Translations under genes and position numbers: made by a program | NCBI GenBank assembly: GCA_023400055.1 | Contig: JAEXFN010000050.1 | Location: 1 to 50,010, forward strand | From: Bacillota bacterium | GTDB taxonomy: Bacteria; Bacillota; UBA4882; UBA8346 | DNA: 50,010 nucleotides | Direction: 5' to 3' | Notes under the pieces: model-generated | The model's database searches: none | The model's input: the letters and a program-made list of their open reading frames with translations, nothing else | What the model was told of the DNA's origin: nothing | In this document: piece after piece, positions 7,404-16,747 of the stretch | How the letters are laid out: each line of letters opens with the position of its first letter | Position numbering within the stretch: position 1 is the stretch's first letter

Positions 7404-8655
7404 GATAAGGTTTCCTCAACACTTCCGAATCTTTCTCAAACGGGCCGATCGCGGCAATGGTCAATTTAGTCTCGTCGAAAATAAGCCGCGCCGCCTCCAA
7501 TACCTGCTCCGCCGCGACCTGATCGATCCGGGCCACGCTCTCCTCGGGGGTGGTCAACGGCTCGTTGAACAAGACCAGTTTGGCGATGCGGCTCATGCGG
7601 TTGCAGGTGCTTTCCAGGCTCAACACCAGATTTCCTTTCAACTGCTCCTTGGCCCGGGACAACTCGGCCGCGCCCACCGGAGATTCGCACAGTTTGCGCA
7701 ATTCCCGCTTGATCAGAGTGATCACTTCGTCCACATTCTCCGGGCTGGTCCCGGCGTAAATCGAAAACAAGCCGGTATCCCGGTAAGCGGAATGATTGGA
7801 GCCGGCCATGTACACCAAGCCCCGTTCCTCGCGCAGTTCCTGGAAGAGCCGCGAACTGACGCTGCCGCCGAGAATGCTGTCCAGTACAAAAACCGTATAT
7901 TTTTGCGGATTGTTCCGCGGGACGCCGCGAGTGCCGATGCACAGATGGACCTGCTCGGTTTCCTTGATCCGCGCCACGACCTCGGATTGCAACGGCGGCA
8001 ACGACGGCAGCTGCTGGACGGTGCGCCCGTTCAAACCCGCAAAACGCTGGGCGATCTCTGCCACGATCTGGTCGAATTGGACATTACCCGCTACTGCAAA
8101 AACCATGTTATCCGGGGTATAATGATGACTTAAGTACCGCAGGATGACATCCCGGTCGATACTGCGGATGGTCTCCGGCGTGCCCAGGATCGTCCAGCCG
8201 AGCGGATGACCCTTCAACACCGATGCCGCGAAAATATCGTGGATCAATTCATCCGGCGCGTCTTCGTAAGACTTGATCTCTTCGATGACGACTTGTTTTT
8301 CTTTTTCGCTCTCTTCCGGCAGGAAGAGCGAGTCGATGACCATATCCGATAACAGATCGATGCCGAACCGGAAGTGCCGGTCCAGCAGTTTGGCGTAAAA
8401 ACAGGTGTACTCCTTGGTGGTAAAGGCGTTCAACTGGCCGCCGACGGCATCCATCTCCTCGGCGATCTGTTTGGTAGTGCGCCGGCTGGTGCCTTTAAAG
8501 AGCATGTGCTCGATGAAATGCGAGATACCGTTCGATTCCGGTTCCTCGTACCGGGAACCGGTACCGACCCAGATACCCAGCGAGACCGAATGGACATGCG
8601 GAATGGTTTCGCAGACGATCCGCAGGCCGTTTGGCAATGTTGTTTGTTGATACAT
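7393..8655 (-). CDS. M16-family zinc metallopeptidase (YmxG/MlpA-like)
   Basis: A 420-residue insulinase/processing-peptidase relative. The inverted zinc motif HFIEH (about residues 46-50, in GISHFIEHMLFKGT) and the distal Glu region VVIEEIKSYEDAPDE mark the active N-terminal half. The C-terminal half has the usual GGSVSSRLFQELREERGLVY signature. Length is typical of the bacterial single-ring-half proteins. In Bacillus and Clostridia this gene sits near dut and spore genes. Here it leads an M16-dut-small ORF unit. AAGGAC precedes the ATG at good spacing. No signal peptide is visible, so it is probably cytoplasmic. Confidence 0.93.
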   Translation of the reverse strand: MYQQTTLPNGLRIVCETIPHVHSVSLGIWVGTGSRYEEPESNGISHFIEHMLFKGTSRRTTKQIAEEMDAVGGQLNAFTTKEYTCFYAKLLDRHFRFGIDLLSDMVIDSLFLPEESEKEKQVVIEEIKSYEDAPDELIHDIFAASVLKGHPLGWTILGTPETIRSIDRDVILRYLSHHYTPDNMVFAVAGNVQFDQIVAEIAQRFAGLNGRTVQQLPSLPPLQSEVVARIKETEQVHLCIGTRGVPRNNPQKYTVFVLDSILGGSVSSRLFQELREERGLVYMAGSNHSAYRDTGLFSIYAGTSPENVDEVITLIKRELRKLCESPVGAAELSRAKEQLKGNLVLSLESTCNRMSRIAKLVLFNEPLTTPEESVARIDQVAAEQVLEAARLIFDETKLTIAAIGPFEKDSEVLRKPYHEY

Positions 8656-9177
8656 TATTGTCCTTGTCCCTTTGATGAATTCATTGTTATGAAGCTATGA
8701 AACGACAAAATTTGGCTTAAATCGGGTTTAACCGTTAATACCAAATATCATGTAGTGTTCGCCTTTTTCGACTAAAGTCCTCCTTTTGGCGACCATTGGA
8801 TCCGATTTCTTCAGAATCGGCTACATATGTTGCAATAAATAGATATTCGTACCGTCCAAAATCATTGCAACATATTTCTCGGTTCATGAGTCGAAATGTA
8901 CCGTGATTTGCTCTTTTCCAGCCATGATTTAAGAATGGAAAAGCTTGCGCCAAACTTGATTGCAACGCATAGAGCGATCCATTTTCCGGAACGCCGGCCA
9001 AAGATTGCGTCATTTGCCTGAACATGCCCGGTTTACCGGGATCTACTCAAAGGTAAACCGCTCTGACCAGCGAATTTCGATTTATAAAGCTTTTGATCCG
9101 ACGCCGATTCGCATTGCCAATGAATGGCTTAATGGAATAGCGGAGCCCTATCCGCTAATTTTGAAGGGAGCAACCCG
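8656..9177. other. Intergenic gap with no supported gene
   Basis: An AT-richer, 520-base divergent gap between the M16 peptidase (-) and the GH18 gene (+). It must hold promoters for both. A 96-codon minus-strand ORF (8735-9025) has no recognised motif, and I do not call it a gene. No repeats of the 21-bp type are present. Confidence 0.5.
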
Positions 9178-10461
9178 ATGTCAGGCAATCTGATCACGAC
9201 CCTCATCGCATTATTGTTTTATCTTACTTCGGGCCTCTTCGGGGTGAATTCCGGCAGTTCCAGCCGCAGTGCGGTGGCTCCTGTCCCTGCCGGCAGCATG
9301 TATCCGCGCGCCGGAGTGATCGCCAGCGCGCAGGCGTCCATCCGCAGCGACAGCAGCGCCGCCAGCCCGGCGGTGGGCAGCGCCACCAAGGGATCGCGCC
9401 TGATCATTCTGGGCGAAAAGGACGGCCTTTATCAAGTACAGACCAATTCCGGAATCACCGGCTGGATATCCAAATGGATGGTCTCCACCAAGATTTATCC
9501 GACCGGTTCCAGCACCGGCAAAACCATTGCCGGTTATTACGTCGAAAACTATTACAATGATCCAGTGGGTTATCAGGCGCTCTCCCAAAACCTGGGGACG
9601 ATCAATACGGTGATCCCGTTCTCGTTTAATGTGGACCAATACGGAACGGTTCACAGCACCCACAATGCCAAGCCGGTCAATCTGGCCCGCAGCGCCGGAG
9701 CGGTGACCCTGGCCGTGGTCAATAACATCCGCGGCGATAACTTCAATTCGGGCGTGATTGACAAGCTCCTGACCAATACGACTTCCCGTTCCAAGGCGGT
9801 CTCGGGGATCAGCCGGATGTTGCTGGAGAACGGTTATCAAGGCGTCAATATCGACTTCGAGAATGTGCCGGCCCGCAACCGGACCTACCTGACGGCGTTC
9901 TTCCGGGAGCTGGCCGCGGAATTGCGGCCCAAAGGATTGCTGGTGACGGCGTCGCTGCCGGCCAAGACTTCGAACGACCGAACTTCCAGCCACGGCGGGG
10001 CGTTCGATTACGAGGCTCTGGCGCCCTATCTCGATCAGGCCATGATCATGACCTATGACGAGCATTATTCGGGCGGCAGTCCCGGACCGGTCGCTTCCTA
10101 TCCGTGGGTCGAAAAAGTGGTCCGCTACGCTTTGAACTATTTCCAACCGAACAAGATCGTGCTGGGCATCGCCGCTTACGGGTACGACTGGAGCTTGAAC
10201 TCCGGCAAGGCGTTGAATTATAACGCCATTCAAAATCTGGTCAAGAAGTACGGGGTCGTTCCCAAATGGAGCTCGACCTCCAAGGTTCCGTATTTCACCT
10301 ATAAGAGCTGGGGCATCACCCACGAGGTCTGGTACGAGAACAGCGTCAGCACCGCCGCCAAGATGCAATTGGTCCGCAATTACGACCTCAAAGGCGTGGC
10401 CGTCTGGCGGTTGGGGTATGAGGATCCGGCCATCTGGAACATCATCCGGCAAAGCTTTTAA
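9178..10461 (+). CDS. Secreted SH3b-GH18 glycoside hydrolase (spore-cortex lysin-like)
   Basis: A 427-residue protein with an N-terminal hydrophobic signal sequence (about residues 5-22). A bacterial SH3 domain follows (about 42-104, ending GLYQVQTNSGITGWISKWMV). The rest is a family 18 catalytic domain (about 115-427). The catalytic motif GVNIDFENV places the proton donor at E228. This form of the motif is typical of SleL/YaaH/YdhD-type N-acetylglucosaminidases acting on spore cortex or cell-wall peptidoglycan. Those proteins usually carry LysM domains; an SH3 domain replaces them here. GAAGGGAG lies at good distance before the ATG. The gene is transcribed alone, and a 21-bp repeat array lies between its stop codon and its terminator. 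Confidence 0.88.
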   Translation: MSGNLITTLIALLFYLTSGLFGVNSGSSSRSAVAPVPAGSMYPRAGVIASAQASIRSDSSAASPAVGSATKGSRLIILGEKDGLYQVQTNSGITGWISKWMVSTKIYPTGSSTGKTIAGYYVENYYNDPVGYQALSQNLGTINTVIPFSFNVDQYGTVHSTHNAKPVNLARSAGAVTLAVVNNIRGDNFNSGVIDKLLTNTTSRSKAVSGISRMLLENGYQGVNIDFENVPARNRTYLTAFFRELAAELRPKGLLVTASLPAKTSNDRTSSHGGAFDYEALAPYLDQAMIMTYDEHYSGGSPGPVASYPWVEKVVRYALNYFQPNKIVLGIAAYGYDWSLNSGKALNYNAIQNLVKKYGVVPKWSSTSKVPYFTYKSWGITHEVWYENSVSTAAKMQLVRNYDLKGVAVWRLGYEDPAIWNIIRQSF

Positions 10462-10463
10462 AG

Positions 10464-10736
10464 CTTCAGGAAGATCTTGAGCCACCAAAGAAGTGCCTTG
10501 ATTCACAAAAGATCGATCTGGAATCACTCAAGGAAGATCTTTATTAACAAAAGACAGATCTTTATTCACAAAAGATCTGTCTTTATCCACAAAAGATCGA
10601 TCTGGAATCACTCAAGGAAGATCTTTATTCACAAAAGATCGATCTGGAATCACTCAAGGAAGATCTTTATTCACAAAAGATCGATCTGGAATCACTCAAG
10701 TAAGATCTTTATTCACAAAAGATCGATCTTTATCCA
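10464..10736 (+). repeat. 21-bp repeat array A (GATC type, 13 units)
   Basis: Thirteen consecutive units of exactly 21 bp. Most belong to two alternating types, one with AAAGATCGATCTGG and one with GGAAGATCTTTATT, so several stretches repeat at 42 bp. The cores AGATCT and AAAGATCGATCTTT are palindromes. The array begins 2 bases after the GH18 stop codon and ends 6 bases before its terminator, so it would be in the 3' untranslated RNA. One plus frame stays open through it and reads as heptads such as HKRSIWN/HSRKIFI. The same family occurs at 33518. Confidence 0.95.
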
Positions 10737-10742
10737 CAAAAG

Positions 10743-10776
10743 GAACTATGGCGGCGATTGCCATAGTTCTTTTTTT
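10743..10776 (+). terminator. Intrinsic terminator of the GH18 gene
   Basis: Ten-base stem GAACTATGGC/GCCATAGTTC (10743-10752, 10760-10769) followed by seven T. Confidence 0.9.
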
Positions 10777-10881
10777 AATAAAAGAGCGGTCGTTTAGGGA
10801 TCAAGGAGCAACTGACAATGATTGAGCAACCCGCGCTAATCTCTCCAAATAGACTGGCTGTAATGACGCTGATTCTTCAGG

Positions 10882-10912
10882 AAAAAAGTAACCAACCGTC
10901 AAGGTTGGTTAC
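10882..10912 (-). terminator. Intrinsic terminator of the cellobiose phosphorylase operon
   Basis: Stem GTAACCAACC/GGTTGGTTAC (10888-10897, 10903-10912) with TTTTTTC next on the minus strand, 75 bases past the stop codon. Confidence 0.85.
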
Positions 10913-10987
10913 AAAGTAAGGAGGAAAGAAGAAGTGTTTCGTGATGCCATTTTCAAATTCAAAAAACCGATTGCGATGGCCAGACCG

Positions 10988-13411
10988 TCAGGTTTCGCAA
11001 CAAACCTCCACCCGCTCGGCGCCGGCGGGGAGCGGAATAAACTTGCCGGCGAGTTCCCGGCCGGCCACGGTCAGCCGGTAGTTGCCGCTGCGGCGGTTGA
11101 CGATGCGAATCCGGTACTCTACGCCCCGGAAGCGCCGGGTGACGGTGACTTCCCCAAACTCGGCCGGGAGGCAGGGATCCACCACCAGGCCGTCGAAATC
11201 GGCCCGCACTCCCAGGATATACTGGCTGATGGCCACGAAATTCCAGGCGGCGGTCCCGGTCAGCCAGGAATTCTTGGCTTCGCCGTGCCGCTTGGCGTCG
11301 CTGCCCGCGATCATCTGCGAATAGACATAGGGTTCCATCCGGTGCAGCTCGCTGAGCTCCTCGCGGTAGGCGGGGGCGATCTTCCGGTAATATTCGAAGG
11401 CCCGCTCGGCCCGGCCGGCCAGGGTCTCGGCGATCATCACCCAGGGATTGTTATGGCAGAAGATCCCGGCGTTCTCCTTATAACCGGGCGGATAAGAGGA
11501 GATCTCCCCCAGTTCCAGCCGGTAACCGGAATAGGCCGGTTCGACCAGGCGGAGGCCGTGGGCGGTATCCAGGCGCTGCTTCACCGCGTCGAGCGCCTTG
11601 AGGGTCAAGCCGCGCTCGGCGCCGATCCCGGCCATGCCGCACATGCCTTGGGGTTCGATAAAGATCTGACCCTCGTCATTGGCGCGGCTGCCCACTTTGC
11701 GGCCGCTGTCGTCGTAAGCGCGCAGGAACCACTCGCCGTCGAACCCGTGATCCAGGACGGCCTGGCTCATGGCGGCCACTTTGGCCAGGACGCTAGCGGC
11801 GGCATCGTCCCGTCCCAGCTTCTGGCAGAGCCGGGCGTATTCCGGCCCGATATGGACCAGCATCCCGGCGACGAAAATCGATTCGGCGGTCAGGCCGTCC
11901 TTATTGGTGCAGGTCTGGAAGGATTCGTCGGGAGTGCTGGAATAGCAATTCAGATTCAGGCAGTCGTTCCAGTCGGCCCGGCCGATCAGCGGCAGGCCGT
12001 GCGGCCCGCGGTGCTCCCAGACGTGCCGGATCGAGCATTCCAAATGCTCGAAAAGGGTCGCGCGGTGGGCCAGGTCGTTGTTGAACGGCACCATCTCGGC
12101 GAGGATCCCGTAATCGCCGGTCTCCTTGACATAAGCGATCACTGAGTAAAGCAGCCACAGCGGATCGTCGTTAAAGCCGCTGCCGGCGTCGGCATTGCCT
12201 TGCTTGGTCAGCGGTTGGTATTGGTGGTAAGAGCTGCCGTCGGGAAACTGGGTGGCGGCCAGATCGAGGATCCGAGCCCGGGCGCGCTCCGGCACCATGC
12301 CGACGAAACCCAGGATATCCTGATTGGAATCGCGGAAACCGATGCCCCGGCCGATCCCCGATTCGAAATAGGAAGTGCTGCGCGACAGGTTGAAAGTGAC
12401 CAGGCATTGATAGGGGTTCCAGATGTTGACCATCCGGTCCAGCTTGGCGTCGCCGCTTCGCACCGTGTAGCCGCCCAGTAAGCCGGTCCAGTAATCGTGC
12501 AACGCGGCGAAGGCCCGCTCGACTTGTTGCGGGCCGGCATAGTCGGCCAGGATCTGCCGGGCCTTGGTTTTATGGATGACGCCCGGCCGTTCCCATTTCT
12601 GGTCGGGCGCGTTCTCGACGTAGCCGAGGACGAAGATCAGCTCCCGGCTTTCTCCGGGCGCCAAGCCGATCTCCAGGCAATGGGAGGCGATGGGCGACCA
12701 GCCGTCGGCCAGCGAGTTGCGGGGCTGGCCGCTCCGCACCACCTCGGGATCGCCGAAACCGCTGTACAACCCGGTAAAGGTGTGCCGGTCGGTGTCGAAG
12801 CCGGCCAGCGGCTGGTTGACGCCGTAAAAGGCGAAATGGTTGCGGCGTTCCCGGTACTCGGTCTTGTGATAGATTACGCTGCCGTCCACCTCGACCTCGC
12901 CGGTATTGAAATTGCGCTGGAAGTTGGTCATGTCGTCATAAGCGTTCCACAGGCAGAATTCGACCATGGAGAAGAGCTTAAAGGACTTCGGCCCCTGTCC
13001 CTGGTTGGTCAGAACCACCCGGTGGATCTCGCAATCATGATCCAGCGGGACGAAGAACAGCGTCTCCACCTTCAAGTCGTTCTTCACGCCGCTGATCCGG
13101 GTATAGCCCAGGCCGTGGCGGCACTCGTAACCGTCCAGCTCCGCCTGGACCGGCTGCCAGGACGGCGACCAGACCCCCGCCCCGTCGTTGATGTAAAAGT
13201 AGCGGCCGCCCGTGTCCAGCGGCACTTGATTGTAACGGTAGCGGGTGAGCCGGCGCAAGCGGGCGTCCTTATAAAAGCAATACCCGCCCGCGGTATTGGA
13301 AATGAGTCCGAAGAAATTCTGCGAACCGAGATAATTGATCCAGGGATAAGGCGTGCGCGGGGTCGTGATCACGTATTCCATGTGCGAATCGTCAAAGTAT
13401 CCGAATTTCAT
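10988..13411 (-). CDS. Cellobiose phosphorylase (GH94)
   Basis: An 807-residue intracellular enzyme that splits cellobiose with inorganic phosphate into alpha-glucose 1-phosphate and glucose, saving ATP. The N-terminus (MKFGYFDD, then YVITTPRTPYPWINYLG) and the length (about 810) match cellobiose phosphorylases more closely than cellodextrin or chitobiose phosphorylases. The catalytic-acid segment ADWNDCLN is at residues 479-486. GRGIGFRDSNQDILG (about 354-368) and the phosphate-site region near FNDDPLW follow the family pattern. GGAGG lies 7 bases before the ATG. It is 87 bases downstream of a LacI-family gene and probably shares its transcript. Related GH94 specificities are possible but less likely. 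Confidence 0.93.
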   Translation of the reverse strand: MKFGYFDDSHMEYVITTPRTPYPWINYLGSQNFFGLISNTAGGYCFYKDARLRRLTRYRYNQVPLDTGGRYFYINDGAGVWSPSWQPVQAELDGYECRHGLGYTRISGVKNDLKVETLFFVPLDHDCEIHRVVLTNQGQGPKSFKLFSMVEFCLWNAYDDMTNFQRNFNTGEVEVDGSVIYHKTEYRERRNHFAFYGVNQPLAGFDTDRHTFTGLYSGFGDPEVVRSGQPRNSLADGWSPIASHCLEIGLAPGESRELIFVLGYVENAPDQKWERPGVIHKTKARQILADYAGPQQVERAFAALHDYWTGLLGGYTVRSGDAKLDRMVNIWNPYQCLVTFNLSRSTSYFESGIGRGIGFRDSNQDILGFVGMVPERARARILDLAATQFPDGSSYHQYQPLTKQGNADAGSGFNDDPLWLLYSVIAYVKETGDYGILAEMVPFNNDLAHRATLFEHLECSIRHVWEHRGPHGLPLIGRADWNDCLNLNCYSSTPDESFQTCTNKDGLTAESIFVAGMLVHIGPEYARLCQKLGRDDAAASVLAKVAAMSQAVLDHGFDGEWFLRAYDDSGRKVGSRANDEGQIFIEPQGMCGMAGIGAERGLTLKALDAVKQRLDTAHGLRLVEPAYSGYRLELGEISSYPPGYKENAGIFCHNNPWVMIAETLAGRAERAFEYYRKIAPAYREELSELHRMEPYVYSQMIAGSDAKRHGEAKNSWLTGTAAWNFVAISQYILGVRADFDGLVVDPCLPAEFGEVTVTRRFRGVEYRIRIVNRRSGNYRLTVAGRELAGKFIPLPAGAERVEVCCET

Positions 13412-13498
13412 CCCATTGCCTCCGTTATCTGACTTTTTAGTAATAAACCTGTATCATGCCGGACTGGGCTGCAAGCGGTTCAGGGGGAACGCCGCCGC

Positions 13499-14554
13499 TC
13501 AACGGGCCGAAGCTTCGGATCCGGCCGGCGCCGGACCGTTGGTGGACTCCCGGATCACCAGATCGCTTTGGATATACCGGCCGGGGATCTCCGGCCGTCC
13601 TTCCTCCAGCCGCAGGCAATCCAGCAGCATGCTGGCACCCAGCGAACCCAGTTCGTACAGTTTGGAATGGATGGCGCTCAAACCCGGCTCCAGACTCCGG
13701 GTCAGCGGCAGGTCGTCGCCGGCTAAGACATCGATGTCTTTTCCGGGAACCAGGCCCCGCTCCCGCAAGGCCCGCAGCACCCCCCAGGCCATCGGGTCGC
13801 TGGCGCAAAAGACCGCCGTAGGCCGGGGCCGTTGCGCCAAAAACCGTTCCACCGCATAATAGCCGCACGCGATAGAGTAATCGCCGGGGAGCACCGCTTG
13901 CTCGGGGAATTCCAGGCCCGCCTCGCGATAGGCCCGGCTGCAACCGTCGATCATGCTCTCCTTGGCCGGCTCCAGGAACTGCGGCGCCTCCCCCAGAAAG
14001 GCGATCGCCCGGTGGCCCAGCCGCAACAGGAAGCGGGTTCCCAGATAACCGCCGTGTGGCGCCTCGACTTCGACGAAGTTATACTTCTGTTCCGGATAAC
14101 ATTTTCCCAGTGAGACGTATTTCAGGCCTTTCGCCTCAAACTCCCGGGCCAGCGGTTCGACGCCGGCCATGGCGTAAAGGATCAGGCCGTCGACATTCTT
14201 GTGCTTTAGCAGGCTATCCACCTCGCGCAACGCGTCCCGGCCCGATTTGGGGACCGACAGGATCAGGTTGTAATCGCTGGCCGCCAGCACGTCGTTGGCG
14301 CCCTTGATCTGTTCCAGCTGCCCGGGGTCGCGAAACACGAAGTCCGAGCCGTACGGGATGACATAGCCGATGTTAAAGGTCTTCTGCTGTTTCAAACTCT
14401 TGGCAACCGCATTGGGGTGATAATCCAGCGCCGCGATGGCCGCCAACACCCGCTGCCTGGTCGCTTCCTTCACCGCCGGGCTGTGGTTGATCACCCGGGA
14501 AACCGTCTTCGGGGATACCCCCGCTTGCTCCGCCACATCATAGATGGTCGCCAC
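13499..14554 (-). CDS. LacI-family transcriptional regulator
   Basis: A 351-residue repressor. The N-terminal helix-turn-helix (residues 1-50: TIYDVAEQAGVSPKTVSRVI) and hinge helix are followed by a periplasmic-binding-like sugar domain (from about residue 58). The start is GTG at 14554, with GGAGG 8 bases upstream. It is the first gene of a unit with cellobiose phosphorylase, so cellobiose or a product is the likely inducer. A dyad beside its own promoter suggests autoregulation. Confidence 0.92.
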   Translation of the reverse strand: MATIYDVAEQAGVSPKTVSRVINHSPAVKEATRQRVLAAIAALDYHPNAVAKSLKQQKTFNIGYVIPYGSDFVFRDPGQLEQIKGANDVLAASDYNLILSVPKSGRDALREVDSLLKHKNVDGLILYAMAGVEPLAREFEAKGLKYVSLGKCYPEQKYNFVEVEAPHGGYLGTRFLLRLGHRAIAFLGEAPQFLEPAKESMIDGCSRAYREAGLEFPEQAVLPGDYSIACGYYAVERFLAQRPRPTAVFCASDPMAWGVLRALRERGLVPGKDIDVLAGDDLPLTRSLEPGLSAIHSKLYELGSLGASMLLDCLRLEEGRPEIPGRYIQSDLVIRESTNGPAPAGSEASAR

Positions 14555-14591
14555 CTTGTTGTCCTCCCGGAATCATGATGTCATCGATGTC

Positions 14592-14631
14592 ATTATAACA
14601 TAATTGACTCGGTTCGTTAAACGGAGTTTTA
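14592..14631 (-). promoter_or_regulatory. Promoter and candidate operator of the LacI/cellobiose phosphorylase unit
   Basis: On the minus strand an extended -10 (TGTTATAAT; hexamer at 14592-14597) lies about 40 bases before the GTG start. Just upstream is a dyad with arms TTAAAC (14617-14622) and GTTTTA (14626-14631), of LacI-operator size. Binding is inferred. Confidence 0.5.
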
Positions 14632-14805
14632 CCGTAAATTAACGGGACATTTCGTTCCGTTCTTGCAATAACTTCCAGAATCGCCCTTTTGCCCCATTTC
14701 TCAACCATGAAAGCCGGGCCAAGCCTCCGGGCGACTCCGCCGGAACGCACCGGCGAGCCCCGGCCAAGCTTCCTTAAACTTAATGAACCCCAGTCAATAA
14801 TTTTG

Positions 14806-15120
14806 CTAAGCAAACGAATAACTCCCACAACCGAAGGAGCTCATTCAGTTGCCAAAGAATCATGCCCGGTAGTCGAGCAAGCATTTCCGGTAACTGTGCG
14901 AACTGATTCAGTAACCAAACGATCATCTTCAGTAACTGTGCGAACATTCGCAGTAACTGAATGAACTGAATCAGTAACCGAACAATCATTTTCAGTAACT
15001 GAACGAGCATTTTCAGTTACCAAACGATCATTTGCAGTAACTGAGTAAGCATGTGCAGTTACTGTACAAACTGATTCAGTAACAAAATGAGCATTTTCAG
15101 TAATTAAATGAACATCTTCG
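14806..15120. repeat. 21-bp repeat array C (GTAAC type, about 15 units)
   Basis: Fifteen units in strict 21-bp register, with degenerate outer units. The core TTCAGTAACTGAA is a perfect palindrome; the rest of the unit varies (often GAxCATTTTCA). A minus-strand frame stays open across the array and reads as heptads VTExxxS/T; another minus frame reads as Leu-rich heptads. The array lies between the divergently unpaired lacI promoter and the 3' end of the SIS gene. Same family as 48315-48545. Confidence 0.93.
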
Positions 15121-15280
15121 GCAACTGCGCGGCCATCCGGAAGGGTCCGGGATGCAATCACGGGCTGTCCGGCGGGTCAGGGGGAAGCAGCGGAACGCAT
15201 TATCGCGACGCGACCATTTTCTAAGATGGCGGAATTGCCGCGCCCGGCTCGCTAAAGGAGCGAAAGCCTTGCAAAAGTAT

Positions 15281-15304
15281 CGGGACGGTCTATCGACCGT
15301 CCCG
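15281..15304 (-). terminator. Possible terminator of the SIS/GntR region
   Basis: Perfect 10-bp stem CGGGACGGTC/GACCGTCCCG with loop TATC. On the minus strand ATACTTTTGC follows, a weak T tail. It lies about 105 bases past the SIS gene. A second perfect hairpin (15343-15362) lies between the two. Confidence 0.5.
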
Positions 15305-15409
15305 AACGGAAAGCTCCCGGCCGGCGCGGCCCATGCGGCCTTACCGATCGGGGGCGATCGGTTTGAGCCGCCGGCCATCGGGCCGGAGCGGTATCGAGCT
15401 ATTAGACGC

Positions 15410-16447
15410 TTAGCGGGTGATGGTGACCTTGGACAGCCGGCGCGGTTTATCGGGGTCGTATCCTTTGGCCAGGGACAGTTGGCAGGCGAACATCTGGGCC
15501 ACCATCACGTTGAAGAACGGCGAGATGGCGTCGTTGGCCGTCGCGGGGATCTGAAAAGCGCTCTGGCCCAGCTGCAGCAGGTCGGCGCTGTTGGAGACGA
15601 TGATCAACTCGACCTGGCTTTGGGTCAGTTTTTCGATGATCGCCCGCATGTCGGCCTGGCTCGGCCCTTGGGGCGCGAAGATCAACAACGGAATGGCGCT
15701 CTCCACCATGGCGATGGGGCCGTGCTGGAAGTCCGAAGTGGCGAAGGCTTTCGCCCGGACATAGCAGGTCTCCTGGATCTTGAGCGCCGCTTCCAGGGAG
15801 ATGGCATAGTTGATGCCCCGGGCCAGCACAAAACATTCCTCCATGAAACGGTAGCGTTCCGCCTTGGCCGTGATCAGCTCGGCGTCGGCGCGCAGCGGCA
15901 ACAGCTTTTGCGGGACCGACGCCAGCTCGGCGGACATGGTCGCGTCATCGGACCAGACCGCGGCCAGTTGCGCCAGGGCCATCATCTCCGCGCTAAAGGT
16001 TTTGGTGGCGGCGACGCTCTTCTCCGGCCCGGCGTGGCAGTCCAACTGAAACTGGCCTTCCCGGGCCAACGGCGAGGCCGGGTCATTGGTAATGCTCACC
16101 GTCACCGCTCCGCTCCGGTTGCCGGTCTTGATCACCTCGATCACATCGGCGGCCTTGCCGGATTGGGAGATTCCGATGACCAGGCAATTTTTCAGCTTAA
16201 GATTCTGGGCGTACATGGTGACGATCGACGGGGCGGCCAGCGCCACCGGTATCCCCAGGGTATACTCGAAAATATATTTGCCGTAGACCGCCGCGTGGTC
16301 CGACGTCCCCCGGGCCGCCATATAAATGAGATCGATATCCCGCTTTTTCACCGTCGCGACGATCTGCCGGATAACCGCGGCATTCTGGGCAATGCACCGC
16401 TCCAGGACGGCGGGTTGCTCCCAAATCTCTTCCCACATTTGAACCAT
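15410..16447 (-). CDS. SIS-domain amino-sugar isomerase/deaminase (NagB-II/AgaS/GlmS-like)
   Basis: A 345-residue protein with two SIS domains and no glutaminase domain. The start MWEEIWEQPAVLERC is typical of stand-alone GlmS-isomerase relatives. SIS 1 shows AARGTSDHAA and GISQSGKAADVIEVI with TNDPASPLA; SIS 2 has LARGINYAISLEAALKIQETCYVRAKAF and DFQHGPIAMVE. Relatives include NagB-II glucosamine-6-phosphate deaminase, AgaS and fructoselysine enzymes, which act on amino-sugar phosphates. GGAGG lies 7 bases before the ATG. The gene is 300 bases downstream of a NagR-like GntR regulator and has a matching operator in front, so use of glucosamine-6-phosphate is the favoured role. Confidence 0.82.
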   Translation of the reverse strand: MVQMWEEIWEQPAVLERCIAQNAAVIRQIVATVKKRDIDLIYMAARGTSDHAAVYGKYIFEYTLGIPVALAAPSIVTMYAQNLKLKNCLVIGISQSGKAADVIEVIKTGNRSGAVTVSITNDPASPLAREGQFQLDCHAGPEKSVAATKTFSAEMMALAQLAAVWSDDATMSAELASVPQKLLPLRADAELITAKAERYRFMEECFVLARGINYAISLEAALKIQETCYVRAKAFATSDFQHGPIAMVESAIPLLIFAPQGPSQADMRAIIEKLTQSQVELIIVSNSADLLQLGQSAFQIPATANDAISPFFNVMVAQMFACQLSLAKGYDPDKPRRLSKVTITR

Positions 16448-16589
16448 GACCAGACCTCCGTTTCATTTTTGATGATCGGCCCGGGCTGGCGGCGTTCTTC
16501 CGGAAAAGAGCCGGTCCAGTCGCACGCCGTGCCCGCAGCCGTTTCAGGCTACCCAAACTTTGGCTTTCAATGTCCCATTCGCTTCGTTT

Positions 16590-16609
16590 TGGTATAGAGG
16601 TATATACCA
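16590..16609. promoter_or_regulatory. Candidate GntR/NagR operator before the SIS gene
   Basis: Perfect dyad TGGTATA (16590-16596) and TATACCA (16603-16609) around six bases. NagR/DasR-type GntR regulators recognise TGGT...ACCA dyads, and such a gene lies immediately upstream. TGGTATA also occurs over the regulator's own -10 region at 17583-17589. Confidence 0.6.
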
Positions 16610-16747
16610 CTATTATCGTAACACCCTCTCCGCCGCAGATCAATAGCTGCCACCAATTTCATAAAAAAATTCACATCCCTGAACGCCAGATGCGAATGAA
16701 AACGGGTATTCGGTTCGAAATGACGGGTTACTCTTGGGCGGCGGAAT

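Noticed and set aside
8735..9025. 96-codon minus-strand ORF as a gene
   Set aside because: No motif or ribosome site; it lies in an AT-rich divergent promoter gap.
10477..10797. 106-codon ORF over array A as a real protein
   Set aside because: It is only the open frame of the repeat, runs through the terminator hairpin, and has no ribosome site.
14806..15120. 21-bp arrays as CRISPR
   Set aside because: No repeat-spacer alternation; units are contiguous, short and variable, and no cas genes are present.
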